Assembly: GCA_039000515.1 (NCBI GenBank)
Contig: JBCFYV010011164.1
Coordinates: 32,107,021-32,171,020 of the forward strand
Direction of reading: 5' to 3'
From: Timema cristinae
Lineage: Eukaryota > Arthropoda > Insecta > Phasmatodea > Timematidae
Length of the DNA stretch: 64,000 nucleotides
Below the pieces are notes generated by a model, which saw only the letters and a program-made list of their open reading frames with translations, was not told the DNA's origin and did no database searches. A program made the position numbers and the translations under genes. Below are positions 21,612 through 31,893 of this stretch, piece after piece. The first letter of the stretch is position 1. Every line of letters begins with the position of its first letter.

Positions 21612-21987
21612 ATAATATGGTGGCCACATGGTCTGAGGCGCTTCTCTCGCAATAGACCAGACTGCCGCAGACTGGGGGATCGGGGTTCGAGAAGCGGCAG
21701 TCGAGTCTATGACGTCCTAGGTAATAATAATAATATTTAGCACCGCGTCTTACTACCCGTTCGGGTTATACGCATTAAGTACTAATTACGCTAATGGATT
21801 AGGAATTGGGAAGGTTTAATTAGAGGAAGTGAGCCCGCATTTGCGTGGAGGGAGAGTGGAAAACCATTTAGGAACCCCCCCCCCCCCAGTTCACCCGACC
21901 GAGATTCGAACCCCGATCTCCCCGTCCTCAGCAGTCGAGCTCAACACAAGCGCGACGTCCTAGAGTCCTAGACCATTCGGCAGCGGG
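21612..21987. mobile_element. Inverted pair of SINE-C heads, interrupted by SINE-B
   Basis: A plus-strand C head (GTGGCCACATGGTCTGAGG to CGGGGTTCGAG, about 21620-21691) joins a minus-strand C head (GCGGCAGTCGAGTCTATG, then after the SINE-B insertion CTAGACCATTCGGCAGCGGG). Bodies and tails of both are missing, leaving a head-to-head foldback. Confidence 0.7.
21721..21953 (-). mobile_element. SINE-B, 5'-truncated, 10-bp TSD
   Basis: Tail, body and B box are present. The copy ends at GAGCTCAACACAAGCGC, so the A box is lost. The TSD GACGTCCTAG is at 21711-21720 and 21954-21963. A run of about 13 C at about 21874-21887 replaces the usual ACCACCCCCAG region. Confidence 0.93.
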
Positions 21988-22045
21988 TACAAGAATGTTT
22001 AACGCGATAGTTGTTATCATTCATGAAATATCACGAGATGTAAAG

Positions 22046-22212
22046 ACTTCGAATGGCACTCGGGCTGAATTTCAGGTTTATCTAGTCTTGTTTGCCGGTA
22101 ATGGGGTAGTCAGGGATCAAACCCTGGTCGAGTGTGTCAAAGATTTTTTTTACCTCGTGATTTACCACTCTTCTTTCACGCAAATGAGATTGTATTTCCT
22201 TTAAATATAAAT
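22046..22212 (+). mobile_element. SINE-D, lacking tail
   Basis: TTATCTAGTCTTGTTTGCCG, B box CAGGGATCAAACCCTGG, body TTTACCACTCTTCTTTCACG and CAAATGAGATTG. The tail has decayed. The 69-codon ORF at 21995-22204 is this repeat. Confidence 0.7.
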
Positions 22213-22405
22213 TTATCAATTATAATTTTCGAGTGTAACAAACTCTGACGGAGTGTGAGGGACGGACCGGAAGCGGATCAATGAAAATGTGACGTGACGC
22301 TGCGAGAGTCTTAATACGAGAGGAGACACGCTGTCGCGGTACAGCTCCAATATTTAGACATGGCTTGCTGTAAAAGACAATAGCGATGCAACACTACGGG
22401 CAGAA

Positions 22406-22693
22406 TACAATTATTATTATTAGCACCATGTCTTACTACTCGTTCGGGTTGTACGCACTTACGCTAATATGTAATGGTAGGGTGATTGTGAGATGAAATG
22501 GAGGACCTACAGTTTAACGTGGAATCCGAACCACGGTGGAGGCTTGGCATTCCCCACATTCACAAGATGTATTGTCAGAGGTGAAGGAAGGGTTTGGCAA
22601 TCATATAAATCTGTACCGGGACCGAGGATTGAGCACCAGACCCCCAGCACAGAGGTCCAACACCTTACCTCTAGACCGTCAGGTCACCCTAAT
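22406..22693 (-). mobile_element. SINE-A, full-length, short TSD
   Basis: Minus-strand copy with tail (AGCACCATGTCTTACTACTC), body and head (CCTCTAGACCGTCAGGTCACC). GGCAGAA occurs at 22399-22405 and 22694-22700 and is a likely short TSD. Head and tail carry more substitutions than the youngest copies. The ORFs at 22493-22757 are repeat-derived. Confidence 0.92.
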
Positions 22694-22714
22694 GGCAGAA
22701 CGAGTCTATAATAA

Positions 22715-22826
22715 AATGATAAACCATACCTATCTTCTTGCTCTACCTATCTTTTAGCTATCACATTTAATTGAATAGGGTAGGTAGGCATTGGGCATGG
22801 CTAGAAAATAGGTATGGTTTATCATT
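22715..22826. mobile_element. Small inverted-repeat element (MITE-like)
   Basis: AATGATAAACCATACCTAT (22715-22733) is repeated perfectly inverted at 22808-22826. The 74-bp interior also holds imperfect inverted CTACCTATC-type motifs. No TSD is obvious. It lies just 3' of a SINE-A. Confidence 0.65.
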
Positions 22827-23215
22827 GGGGCTCTAAGGGAAAGAAACTCTCAGTGAAATGGTAGTGTATGTGGAACAGTTTTGGTGTTGATCTTTTCGTC
22901 AAAACAAGTGTACTGTCATTTGTGCACTATAATCTTTACAATAAATGACATACTACGTGAGTGTCGCAGTAGTGCAGTCCCAAGCACACTACTGTGACAC
23001 TGTTGGCCCACTCAGCATCGTGCATGCATAAGTTCAAGTCATACGTGGTAAGAATGATGAATACTCTTTCTTTCTTTTCCTTTTGGTAAATCAGTCGCTT
23101 GTAAGACTAAATGACTGTCGAGAGTGGACCTGTTTATTTACAAACAAACAAAAAATACCAAAGTTTTTGTGACAGTCAAAGAAAATCGTTGTAATTGTGA
23201 TGATAAATCCAATTT
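22827..23215. other. Unassigned sequence
   Basis: No recognisable element or gene. Confidence 0.4.
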
Positions 23216-23300
23216 GAGAAAACCACCGCACAAGTGGACCCGGCTAAGATTCGAACCTCGACTTCTCCGTCGCCTCAATAGCTTGATAGACATCAGGAGG
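23216..23300 (-). mobile_element. SINE-C/D fragment
   Basis: GAGAAAACCACCGCACAAG, then ACCCGGCTAAGATTCGAACC and TCGACTTCTCCGTC: the minus-strand B-box region of a B/C/D SINE. Tail and A box are missing. Confidence 0.5.
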
Positions 23301-23365
23301 AGAAATATACCCTCACCACGGTCAAAACGCTTTACTTTGTAAAATGTACAAATTAATGATTTTTC

Positions 23366-23608
23366 TTAGCACCGCGTTTCACTATCCGTTCGGGTTATAC
23401 ACCTTTGTACTAATACGCTAGTGGTTTTAAGGACGAGGAAGGTTATATTTATAGGTGTACCCACATTTGCGTGGAGGGAGAGTGGAAAACCACCTTGTAA
23501 ACACCAGCCTAAGCACACCCGACCGAGATTCGAACCTCAATCTTCCCACCATCGGCAGTCAGTATACTGCGAGAGTAGCTCCTTAGACCATGCAACCACC
23601 GGAGCGTG
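23366..23608 (-). mobile_element. SINE-C, full-length
   Basis: Tail (TTAGCACCGCGTTTCACTAT), body with GTACCCACATTTGCGTGG, B box (CCCGACCGAGATTCGAACC) and head (CCTTAGACCATGCAACCACC). No tail microsatellite and no TSD were recognised. Confidence 0.9.
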
Positions 23609-23609
23609 T

Positions 23610-24040
23610 TACAAATGATATTGGTTAAAAGTAGCCCTCTATAGGCTGTAATATTTTAACACCGTACAAAGGTGGCCCCTAGAAAAATCCGGGCGGCATT
23701 CCGCCACCCTCTACGCGATTGGATAATCAATACCCCGGCTACTACGTACACAATAGCGTAGAGTGGCGCGGCCCGGATCAATGGAAGGTCACAACTGTTG
23801 AGACTGTTGCCCGGGGGCGAAGGGAGTAACGAAGAGAAGTGCAGAGGGGAGATGGACATGCCTTCCTCTCGTAGTGGAGTGAGGCAGGAAATGAACATAT
23901 AAAGGTCGATTCTCACTCACTACGTTGACGCGATGAGGAAAAGAAGGAAACTGCTTTCGAGCACTTTTATCCCCCAATTTAAAAGAATTAAAAAAATATT
24001 TTATTTTTTTGGGCCGTCGTTGTTGGAGAGGTGTTTTTAC
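23610..24040. other. GC-richer unassigned segment with TATA-like motif
   Basis: About 23670-23930 is clearly more GC-rich than its surroundings. CATATAAAGG at 23896-23905 is TATA-box-like, followed by TTCTCACTCACTAC. No downstream coding sequence supports a promoter, and a transposon remnant is just as likely. The two minus-strand ORFs here show no domain. Confidence 0.25.
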
Positions 24041-24232
24041 TGTGCTTTACGTCTTACGGGTAGTGCGCATTACTACACCAATGAGATATAATAGGTTAAG
24101 GACGAAGAAGGTTGGAATTTCAGAGAGAAAGTGAATTTGTATCTGCATGGAATGAGGGTGGGAAACCATTATGGAAAAAATACCTTTTTCCATCCATACG
24201 GAATTCAAACTCCGACCCCATCACCAACAAAT
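24041..24232 (-). mobile_element. SINE-C/D, old
   Basis: Tail TTTACGTCTTACGGGTAGTG, body GGTTAAGGACGAAGAAGG and GGTGGGAAACCATTATGG, then a B-box region GGAATTCAAACTCCGACCCC. The head is mostly lost. Confidence 0.65.
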
Positions 24233-24249
24233 CATATAAATACGTGATT

Positions 24250-24943
24250 GACGGCTTTGTATTCGTGCCCATCGTCGCGGGTTGTGTGTGTGTTTATACA
24301 GTGTGAATCAACCTTAGCTAGTAACACAAATCTCTTCCATCCCCTGCCCCTCCCAACGATCCACAGATGAAAGCACGTCACATCAGCCATCTTCCCTTGC
24401 CTCCTCTTAATCCTCAAGATCCCTTAACTAGTTAGAACAGTACAATTTCCAGGGGTGTTCCCAAAATATGAATTTTAGAAAGCAGAGAAACTCGTGGAAA
24501 ACACCATCAGCAGAAGATGGCACGATATTTGTTAGACATAAAATTCCCTTTGAAGAAGTTTAGATTTTTTTTAAAAACATAATGTAATTGTAGCTGTTAA
24601 GAATTGTGCATGATGACGCAAATTCATCTTCACGCATTGCCACGCCTAAACGACCTTTTTAACCAGAGATTTAAGCCTCTGATTCGCCAAGCTTTGAGTA
24701 AGCTTCGTATCCAGTACGAATATCTAACGGATTCATTTGACTATGCGTCCTCCTCTTCGACAATGACCAAAGACACCGACTCTCACCTCGCAGTTCCCTC
24801 TATTGGGTACCACGTCTCCCCGACGGACCTCTACTGCCACCACAGGTCGATCCAGACAAGTATTGCACTGCACATATTGATGAATGTGTGATGATTGAGT
24901 CGTGTAGCCCGTTGATAAGGAGAGAGACGATTTTTTTTTTTTT
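24250..24943. other. Unassigned sequence containing a 95-codon ORF
   Basis: The ORF at 24604-24891 (plus) is among the longer ones outside known repeats and lies in GC-balanced DNA. It contains a serine run (YASSSSTMT) and no hydrophobic segment or known motif. No splice signals, start context or homologue can be confirmed. It may be a gene fragment, part of an unrecognised transposon, or chance. Confidence 0.25.
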
Positions 24944-25324
24944 TGGAGTCATGTCTCGCTACATGTTCGTGTTATACGCCTATACCTATACTCTATTCAC
25001 GGTAGAAATTACTCTCTGAAAGGTCTTTTTTCTTACTAATATTCTACTATATAATAGATTTCTGGTAGGGAAAAAGGCCTTTCAGAAAACAATTCTTACG
25101 CTGAACAGCTAAACAGACTATATGTACTAATTACTCTGATGATTTAGGGATTAGGAGGGTTTACGTGAGAGGAAGTGCACCCCATTTAAATTGAGAGAGA
25201 GTGGAACAAAATTTAGGAAAAAACCTTAGTGCACCCAACCGGGATCAAACCCCGATCTCCCCGTCTTCGGCATTATAATCTAACACGAGAGTAGCGCGTT
25301 AGACCACGCGTCCACCGAAGCGGA
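24944..25324 (-). mobile_element. SINE-C, full-length, interrupted by a small inverted-repeat element
   Basis: Tail (GAGTCATGTCTCGCTACATG) is separated from the body by about 130 bp of foreign DNA. The body (AGGGATTAGGAGGGTTTACG), B box (CCGGGATCAAACCCCGATC) and head (GCGTCCACCGAAGCGG) follow. Another SINE-C in the same orientation starts at once. Confidence 0.85.
25014..25086. mobile_element. Tiny inverted-repeat element inside SINE-C
   Basis: CTCTGAAAGGTCTTTTTTC is mirrored by GGGAAAAAGGCCTTTCAG (inverted, near-perfect), enclosing about 35 bp of AT-rich sequence. It lies within the insertion that splits the SINE. TSDs are not certain. Confidence 0.5.
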
Positions 25325-25546
25325 TGTCTTACTACTTGTCCGAGTCATAATGTTTAAGGAATAATTAAGGTTAAGTTTAGAGGAAATGTACCCAAATTTA
25401 TGTGGAAGGAGAGTGGAAACCTATTTAGGAAAACCCATCCTCCGTACACCCGACCGGGGTTCGAACCTCCATTTACCTGTCATCAGCAGTCTAGTCTACT
25501 GCGAGAATGACGCCTTGGATTAGATCATGCGGTCAACGAAGGGGAT
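25325..25546 (-). mobile_element. SINE-C, second of a same-orientation pair
   Basis: Tail TGTCTTACTACTTGTCCGAG abuts the head of the previous copy. Body, B box (CCCGACCGGGGTTCGAACC) and head (TCATGCGGTCAACGAAGG) follow. The direct abutment suggests tail-next-to-head insertion or a tandem. Confidence 0.88.
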
Positions 25547-25549
25547 TAT

Positions 25550-25814
25550 CTCATGTTTGACTCAACGAACTGTAATATAAACTTATAAAATGTTATTTTA
25601 GGTCAACTCTCTAAAAACAGTTTAATATCAACCCATAGGACTTAAAAACTAACTCTATAAACTAACACCTAGCACTAAAAGTCGTAAGCAAACGTTAGGA
25701 ATTGCATCCTAGTAATGGAAGCAGGACAAATCCATTAGCGGCAAAAGACATCTTAGCATTCAGCTGTGGGCAGTATCTTTAATATGTTAATTCTTACTTA
25801 TTTTAATTAATCGA
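25550..25814. other. Unassigned sequence
   Basis: No recognisable feature. Confidence 0.4.
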
Positions 25815-26194
25815 TCAGATACCCTGAAGATCACGCGCTACCTTGACAAGTTGCCTCACTCTCGGTCGGTCTCTGGCTACCCACACCCGGGTTAGGTCTT
25901 TTTCCAGCTCATCCCACCGACGCAGTCTAGGTATTCCGAGGGGGCGCGTTTTCCCGGTATTACTTCCATCACTGCTCTGGGTATTCCATCTTCAGGTATC
26001 CTCTATATAACCAGCACAATGAATCCGTCTGCTTCTCAAGATGTTCGTGATTTCAAACCCACCTAATGCGACTTGTTCGTTTGTCCTCTGTCTCCCCTCT
26101 CCTCGACGCGCCCGAGTATTTGCCGCATCGCCCTTCTCTCGAAGATGTTGGTCTTCCTTGCTGTCCAGGTTTCAGAGTCGTAGAGTACATAGCG
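25815..26194 (-). pseudogene. Non-LTR retrotransposon fragment, reverse-transcriptase C-terminal region
   Basis: The minus strand keeps a reading frame with RYVLYDSETWTARKTN, then FERRAMRQILGRVEE, and later GIPRLRRWDELEKDL, TRVWVARDRPRVRQLVKVAR. These match in order the YGSETWT, RR(A/V)LRRI.G, G.PR.RW.DE...DL and A.DR..WR..V..AR blocks that end many LINE polyproteins. In-frame stops (after TNKSH and after YIEDT) and the loss of the polymerase core make it dead. The clade cannot be fixed from this end alone. Its 5' side is cut by the foldback element at 26230. Confidence 0.8.
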
Positions 26195-26229
26195 AATTAT
26201 AGTGTTATAAATAGTGACTTTTGTTCGTA

Positions 26230-26551
26230 TTAAGCTAATACGGCGGTAAAATTGTAAGCTATAAATAGTGATTCAACGATTTCAAATCATTGCAGGCCAC
26301 GAGTGATGTATAAGGGGTCAAATTGTTATTATATGCATTTTGCGTACCATTGTTAAGATAAAATAATTATTAATGCATGGGCCTGAAATGAAGTATACAG
26401 ACATTCATATGAGGTGTACACAAGGAAATATTATTAAATATTATTTAATATAAATATTTCCTTGTGTACACCTCATATGAATGTCTGTATACTTTATTTC
26501 AGGCCCAAGCATTAATAATTACTTTATCTTAACAATGGTACGCAAAATGCA
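26230..26551. mobile_element. Foldback element copy with 218-bp palindrome
   Basis: 26334-26551 is a near-perfect palindrome centred at about 26442.5. TGCATTTTGCG at 26334 pairs with CGCAAAATGCA ending at 26551, and CAAGGAAATA at 26421-26430 pairs with 26455-26464. The outer left part (26230-26333) matches the arms of the 6086-7823 element (AGTGATTCAACGATTTCAAA, AAGGGGTCAAATTG). TTAA is present at 26230-26233. The outer right part is missing. Confidence 0.85.
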
Positions 26552-26659
26552 CAAAAGAAGAGTAAGGGAATCGGGATGTGAAAAAAAATGTATAATTATT
26601 TTATATATTTAAACTTTCTGAAACAATTCATTACAGTTCTAACGAACTAACTTAAACAC

Positions 26660-26912
26660 CCTCTTCGATGGTCGCATGGTTTAAGACATCACTTTCGCAG
26701 TACACTAGAGTCTAGAATAAAGATGATGGGGAGATCTAGGTTCTAATCTCGGTCGGGGTACTGAGGGTGGTTTTTCCAAAATTGTTTTCCACTCATCCTT
26801 TTACGCAAATGCGGGTATACTTTCTATGAATATAACTTTCACTTTCTAAGACTATTAGCGTAATTAGTACACAAGTTTATAACCCGAATGAATAGTAAAA
26901 CGCGGTGCTAAA
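26660..26912 (+). mobile_element. SINE-C, full-length
   Basis: Head (CTCTTCGATGGTCGCATGG), B box (AGGTTCTAATCTCGGTCGG), body and tail (ATAACCCGAATGAATAGTAA). AACTTAA before and after may be a short TSD. Confidence 0.88.
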
Positions 26913-26914
26913 AA

Positions 26915-27296
26915 AACTTAACGACAAAACAACCAAGCCTGAGGCAGTCAAGTCATCAATATGAAGGGGAAAGACCCAATATGATCGATTGTATATTTCA
27001 ATTTGCGGATGCCAGGAAGAAAAAAACACTCAATAAGCAGACGCGCAGCCAAACGAGCTAAATTGCCGGACAGGAAAAGCTGAGCTCAACTACACTGCTG
27101 AATGATCACTTTTTTTTCTTCAAAACAGGATGTGACGAGCGGTTGTTTACATTTCAATACCGCAAACCAAATGTAAGACTAAGATATTTTACACAATGAT
27201 CATTGAAGTGACCGTCACAAACTTCTAATGTTGGACATGCTGCCATAATTTCAAATGTACACTTGAAAAAGAGGGAGAGGGTGGGGGGGAAGACTA
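26915..27296. other. Unassigned sequence
   Basis: No recognisable feature. Confidence 0.4.
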
Positions 27297-27495
27297 ATTC
27301 AAGTCTGGTATGGTTTATCTGTGATATCGGGGCTCAAATCCCAGCTTAATGTACTAAAATATTTTTCCTAATTTCTTTCTACTACCACCTCACGCAAATG
27401 CGAATTCATTTAATCTAAATTCTACCTTAATCATCCATACCATATTAATGTATAAATATGCTGATAGTCCGGACGGATAGTAAGACGTGGTGCAC
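27297..27495 (+). mobile_element. SINE-C/D, old
   Basis: AAGTCTGGTATGGTTTATCTG, B box GGGGCTCAAATCCCAGC, body CACGCAAATGCGAATTCAT, tail GTCCGGACGGATAGTAAGAC. The A box is lost. Confidence 0.7.
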
Positions 27496-27499
27496 ACAC

Positions 27500-29138
27500 A
27501 ATAAAAAAAACCGAACAAGCTGGGAGGCAAGTGTGTGCAGCTGAGAGATATTATAGTTGAGGTCTGAATTTCTACGTGCACAGTAGCAGCTAGTCCGTGA
27601 TTGTGGTTAAAGTGACCGCCACCAATCTATTATCTAGGGGTCCCTAGTTCAGTTCTGGTTTGTGCGTGCGGAGATATTTACTATTGTTACACTTCAGGGC
27701 CGGAAACGAGTCTACCTATTGAATTAAAGAGTACCAGCTTCAGTCATCACAAATAATTTACCATTGGTAAAATTGAGGCGCGTGTGTAGGTAGGTTCTAG
27801 AAATAAATTAGATTGTAAATCATAGGCTCGTATAAATCGGTTAGTTCAGAAATAGTACGTTAAATACCAAAATTAAATAAAAATTAAACAAAAAATTTCA
27901 ACCCTAGAAATATTTTATTTCTGTTGACAAAAAAAAAAGTGTCGATTGAAAAACTATAAACAAAAATACTGCCCCTAGCTCGCGTTCCCAACTTAAATTC
28001 CATAAACAAAATATTATAATTGTGATGAAGGCACTACATTCATTATAACATAAACAGGAACCTCTACCGAGCCATTTTCTCTGTCACGACGGAAGGGGGT
28101 CATGGGAAGGGAAGGAGAAAGGGGGGAGGGGGTGTTCGCCTAAGCGAATATTGACTTACTTCTTTTTCCAGTTGTAGCTCTAAAACCCAGCGAAATCTAT
28201 TCGAATAGATCTGATTGTATTAATGATCAGGATTTGGCCAAACATGATTACTTGTGTTTATCTAGAGGTTTTAAGTTTTGTTAGTGTGCAAAATTTAGTC
28301 CATACTATTTATGACTATAAAATTATCCAGTAAATCTCACATAAAAATGTTATAAATGTACTTTAAATATAATTTACAAATCTAGGGTCAACTTACATTA
28401 AAAGTAATAAAATTCTATGACTTTAAAGGGGGGGAAAACGTATTTTCCCAGGTGTTTTTTTCTGTAAGGCTATCCCTAAATAAAAATATATTTTTAATGA
28501 TTTCTTTTAAAATCTTGACAATTTTTTTAAGCTACATATTTCAGTTCTCTTCACAAAATCCGGTATACATTATAAATAAAACTAATGGTTGACACTTTAT
28601 TATTATGTTTCTTTATTTCGCATTTAGAAAATTATTACAAAACTATCTAAAATTCTTTATCGTTTTCCGGGTGCGTATCAACTTTGAAATTGTAATCAAA
28701 TTATTTCTTCGTTATCATTTATTTAGTTTGAAAAATAGCGTGTTCTTTCAACCACAAGCATGAGCTAACAATGTTGAACAAACAAGATAAGTTAGTGCTT
28801 GTGTGGTTAAAACGCCCCAGTTCACACAGTGACGTCGTTTGACCTCTGCAGTTATATTGTCCCGACTATAACGAGGCGTGACTATTTTTTTTTTGGCACA
28901 CCGGAAGAGTAACGTGACGCGGTAGTCAGCTCCGGGACACTTTGCTAACACTTTCTCTTGTCTCAACGTTTGTTTTTACAAGACTTTGGTCCTGCATCAT
29001 GATCACAAACTCGCAACCGACCACGCATTATAACTCTGTTTACAGTGTAGTATTTTAGTTTTTGTGTGCACCACGTCTTAGGGCGGTGTTACATTTTTAG
29101 ATTTCTTTTATAAAAGAAGCATAATATATCTATGACAC
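27500..29138. other. Long unassigned AT-rich stretch
   Basis: 27900-27992 resembles the right end of repeat J (TGTTGACAAAAAAAA, then ACTGCCCCTAGCTCGCGTTCCC). 28840-28960 is more GC-rich and yields a minus-strand 72-codon ORF (28748-28966) without recognised motifs. The rest is AT-rich with no gene visible. Confidence 0.35.
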
Positions 29139-29149
29139 TCCATCAAATA

Positions 29150-29360
29150 TTATTATTATTATTATTATTAGCACCGCGTCTTACTACCCGTTCGGGTTAT
29201 ACGCACTTACGCTAATGTGTAATGGTAGGGTGATTGTGAGATGAAATGGAGGACCTACAGTTTAACGTGGAATCCGAACCACGGCGGAGGTCTGGCATTC
29301 CTCACATTCACAAGTTGTGATTAATACACGTCTTGTCAGAGGTGAAGGAAGGGTTTGGTA
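29150..29360 (-). mobile_element. SINE-A, 5'-truncated, 11-bp TSD, with extra segment
   Basis: Tail and body are present. The copy ends at GGAAGGGTTTGGTA, so the whole tRNA-like head is absent. The TSD TCCATCAAATA is at 29139-29149 and 29361-29371. It carries an extra TTGTGATTAATACAC between CACAAG and GTCTTGTC; a similar insert is in the copy at 37161-37438. Confidence 0.93.
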
Positions 29361-29566
29361 TCCATCAAATAAATCTCTTTTAAAAAATAAGAAATTTTAC
29401 AAATAATGTAAAAAAAAACCTTAAATGTTATCTAAGGTTTTATCAAATCAATTAAAATTGTAATTAGGCTATACAGTGTTAAAAAAAAATTAATAACGCA
29501 TCTTTGCTGACTCAAATTTTTAAAGGTTTCATGGCTCATTGGTAAATTTTTGATATAATTGGCAAT

Positions 29567-29844
29567 TATTATTATTAGCACCGCGTCTTACTACCCGTTC
29601 GGGTTATACGCACTTACGCTAATGTGTAATGGTAGGGTGATTGTGAGATGAAATGGAGGACCTACAGTTTAACGTGGAATCCGAACCACGGTGGCGGCCT
29701 GGCATTCCACACATTCACAAGATGTCTTGTCAGAGGTGTAGGAAGGGTTTGGAAATCAGATAAATCTGTGCCGGGACCGAGGATTGAACCCCAGCCGCCA
29801 GCACAGAAGTCTGACACCTTACCCCTAGACCACCAGGTCACCCC
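29567..29844 (-). mobile_element. SINE-A, full-length, 14-bp TSD
   Basis: Complete young copy from TTATTATTAGCACCGC to CCACCAGGTCACCCC. The TSD ATATAATTGGCAAT is at 29553-29566 and 29845-29858. The body reads GTGGCGGCCTGGCATTCCAC, a variant shared in part with the copy at 20414-20655 (GTGGCGACCTGG). The 72-codon ORF across it is repeat-derived. Confidence 0.97.
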
Positions 29845-30005
29845 ATATAATTGGCAATCATTTTAGTAATCACATATAATGTACAAACGTTGAATAAAAT
29901 GTGATTTAATGTAATGACACACATTTGATGATATGTAGGCCTAATATATTTTTATAAAATAAGTATTTTTCTTTTATAAAATAAATATGACAGTATAATA
30001 CCGAA

Positions 30006-30170
30006 CTTAATACGCGGTCAGGTTATCCGTATATTTACACCAATTATATGATAAGGAAATGTACCCGAATTTTCGTGGAGAGAGTGAAAACCATTTAGGT
30101 GAAAGCTCGACAGAGATTTGAGCCTCGATCTCCAGGTCATTGGCAAGCCAGTCTTCAGAGTGGGTTTTAC
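30006..30170 (-). mobile_element. SINE-C, old
   Basis: Body (AGGAAATGTACCCGAATTTTC, then GAGTGAAAACCATTTAGG), B box (GACAGAGATTTGAGCCTCG), then CATTGGCAAGCCAGTCTTC. Tail and A box have decayed. Confidence 0.7.
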
Positions 30171-30506
30171 CTTTGACCAGAGATTTTCAGGAGCGCGGTG
30201 GCCAATTAATTAGGGGAGCGCGAATTTAATCTAAAAATGAGGTGTTTTTTATGCTCCAAATTTTTCTTATGCAACAAAATGTTTTCTTTGAAAAAATTCT
30301 CAAGGCTCTCAATATAATGTCTTCTTAATTATGTTTTCTTCCTCTTTTAATGCTAAAATGAAAATAAATTTGAACTAAGTGAGATATTAAATTTGTGAAA
30401 GATTTATTAAGTTAAACTGTTTGTAGTGATTTTTGCAGCCTTACATGTGAACTATTATATATAAAAAAAACTACGTTTGAAGAAGTGTTTAATCAACACA
30501 CTCTAT

Positions 30507-30668
30507 ACTCGCTTCAGTGGCCGAGTGGTCTAACGCGCTACTCTCGTGCAATGAATAAGGGTTTTATTAAATGGTTTTCCACTCTCACTCCACGCAAATT
30601 CGGGCTCACTTCCTCTGAATTCAACCTTCATGAATCCCAAACGGGTAGTAAGGCAGGTTGTTAAAAAA
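30507..30668 (+). mobile_element. SINE-C with B box deleted
   Basis: Head CTCGCTTCAGTGGCCGAGTG, GTCTAACGCGCTACTCTCG joins directly to body GGTTTTATTAAATGGTTTTC. The tail CCCAAACGGGTAGTAAGGC is present. About 60 bp including the B box are missing. Confidence 0.8.
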
Positions 30669-31062
30669 TGGAAGTTAAAGTTTAATCTCTTGGCTTACTT
30701 GAGGTAATTGCTTACGAATAATGGTTAAGCAACCGAAAAAAAAAAGGTTGGAAAACTACCGCTCTAACCATGCACCCATCAAAGAGGGCTGTTTTCTGGT
30801 TGAGGTGGAAATAAATCATTTCCTGAGAGGCAAATTGTGACACGGTATAGATTTTCTTTTGAAACATCATGCAATTGCAGGAGAAAAGTTTAACTTCTTC
30901 AGATATGTAAAAGAGAGTTTTGGTCTCTTGACATCGTGTGAAGTAGAACTAAGCTTTTCAAATTAGCCTATAAAAAACAATTTCTCTGACAACAGAGCCA
31001 ATTTTACTAATGAAAATTTAGAAATGTATTTAGTGAATAACAGCAATGTGAATTGCTCGTAA
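30669..31062. other. Unassigned sequence
   Basis: No recognisable feature. Confidence 0.4.
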
Positions 31063-31292
31063 ACCCACTTCAGTGGCCACATGGTCTAAGGCGTAAATCT
31101 CTCCCTGCTGATGACGGGGATATCCCGGTTGCGTCTACTCAGGGTGATTTTTTTCCTAAATGGTTTTTCACTATTCCTCCATGCAAGTGCGTTAACACTC
31201 CCTCTTAATTCAACCTTCCTAATCCTTAACACATTAGCTTAACTAGCATATATACGTATAATCCAAAAAGGTAGTCTGGCAATCTTAAAAAC
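31063..31292 (+). mobile_element. SINE-C, full-length, old
   Basis: Head CCACTTCAGTGGCCACATGG, damaged B box (ATCCCGGTTGCGTC), body TTTTTTTCCTAAATGG, and weak tail (CGTATAATCCAAAAAGGTAG). Confidence 0.78.
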
Positions 31293-31299
31293 AATTTTG

Positions 31300-31883
31300 A
31301 CTGCAGGTAATAGTTTGTAAAAATGTTTACATTGCTTATTGTGTGTCCTTTTCCTTAAGTGCTTATTTGGTACCTAGATCCATTTTTAATACCTATTTGT
31401 CTGCCTATCTTACACATTTTTGGTGCCTAATAACCCGCTTCCCATTTATCACGGTTTATCACTTTCTTTACACGCTGATGCGGACTCATATCTTCTAAAA
31501 CAACCCTCCTCGTAAATACGTAGCAGATGCTTTAGTGTTGAACTTATTGAAGATATAACAAACTATTTTGTAGCAAGTACTCTGGTGTTTGTAAATATGA
31601 ATAAGTAGGCCTAAACAAGCCAGCAATCCAAATATTTACAAATTGTATCTGCAGACAACCATCAAAGTCTTAACAAAACCGTGTTGTTCGGGTTCCCCAG
31701 GGCTGCTAGGTAGTACAGTGTTGCCAGATCTAAAATCACGAGAAGATAAACATTTTGGTTATGCTCTTTGGAATGCACCGCCATTAAAGACTTCATAAGT
31801 AGCTAAAAGAGGGGCTGTTGAACACTATGAAGAGAAGTAACATAAGTTGAGAGCGTGGGAAACGAGAGTTAAGGGCACTTTTT
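31300..31883. other. Unassigned sequence
   Basis: A TAGGCCTA octamer is at 31606-31613. No other recognisable feature. Confidence 0.4.
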
Positions 31884-31893
31884 TTTGTCAAAA

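Noticed and set aside
22046..22212. Protein-coding gene (69-codon ORF)
   Set aside because: Sequence is a SINE-D body with head and B box.
23896..23929. RNA polymerase II core promoter (TATAAAGG plus initiator-like sequence)
   Set aside because: No gene follows, and TATA-like strings are common in AT-rich DNA.
23656..23977. Overlapping minus-strand ORFs of 62-86 codons
   Set aside because: GC-rich composition alone explains them; no domain or splice context.
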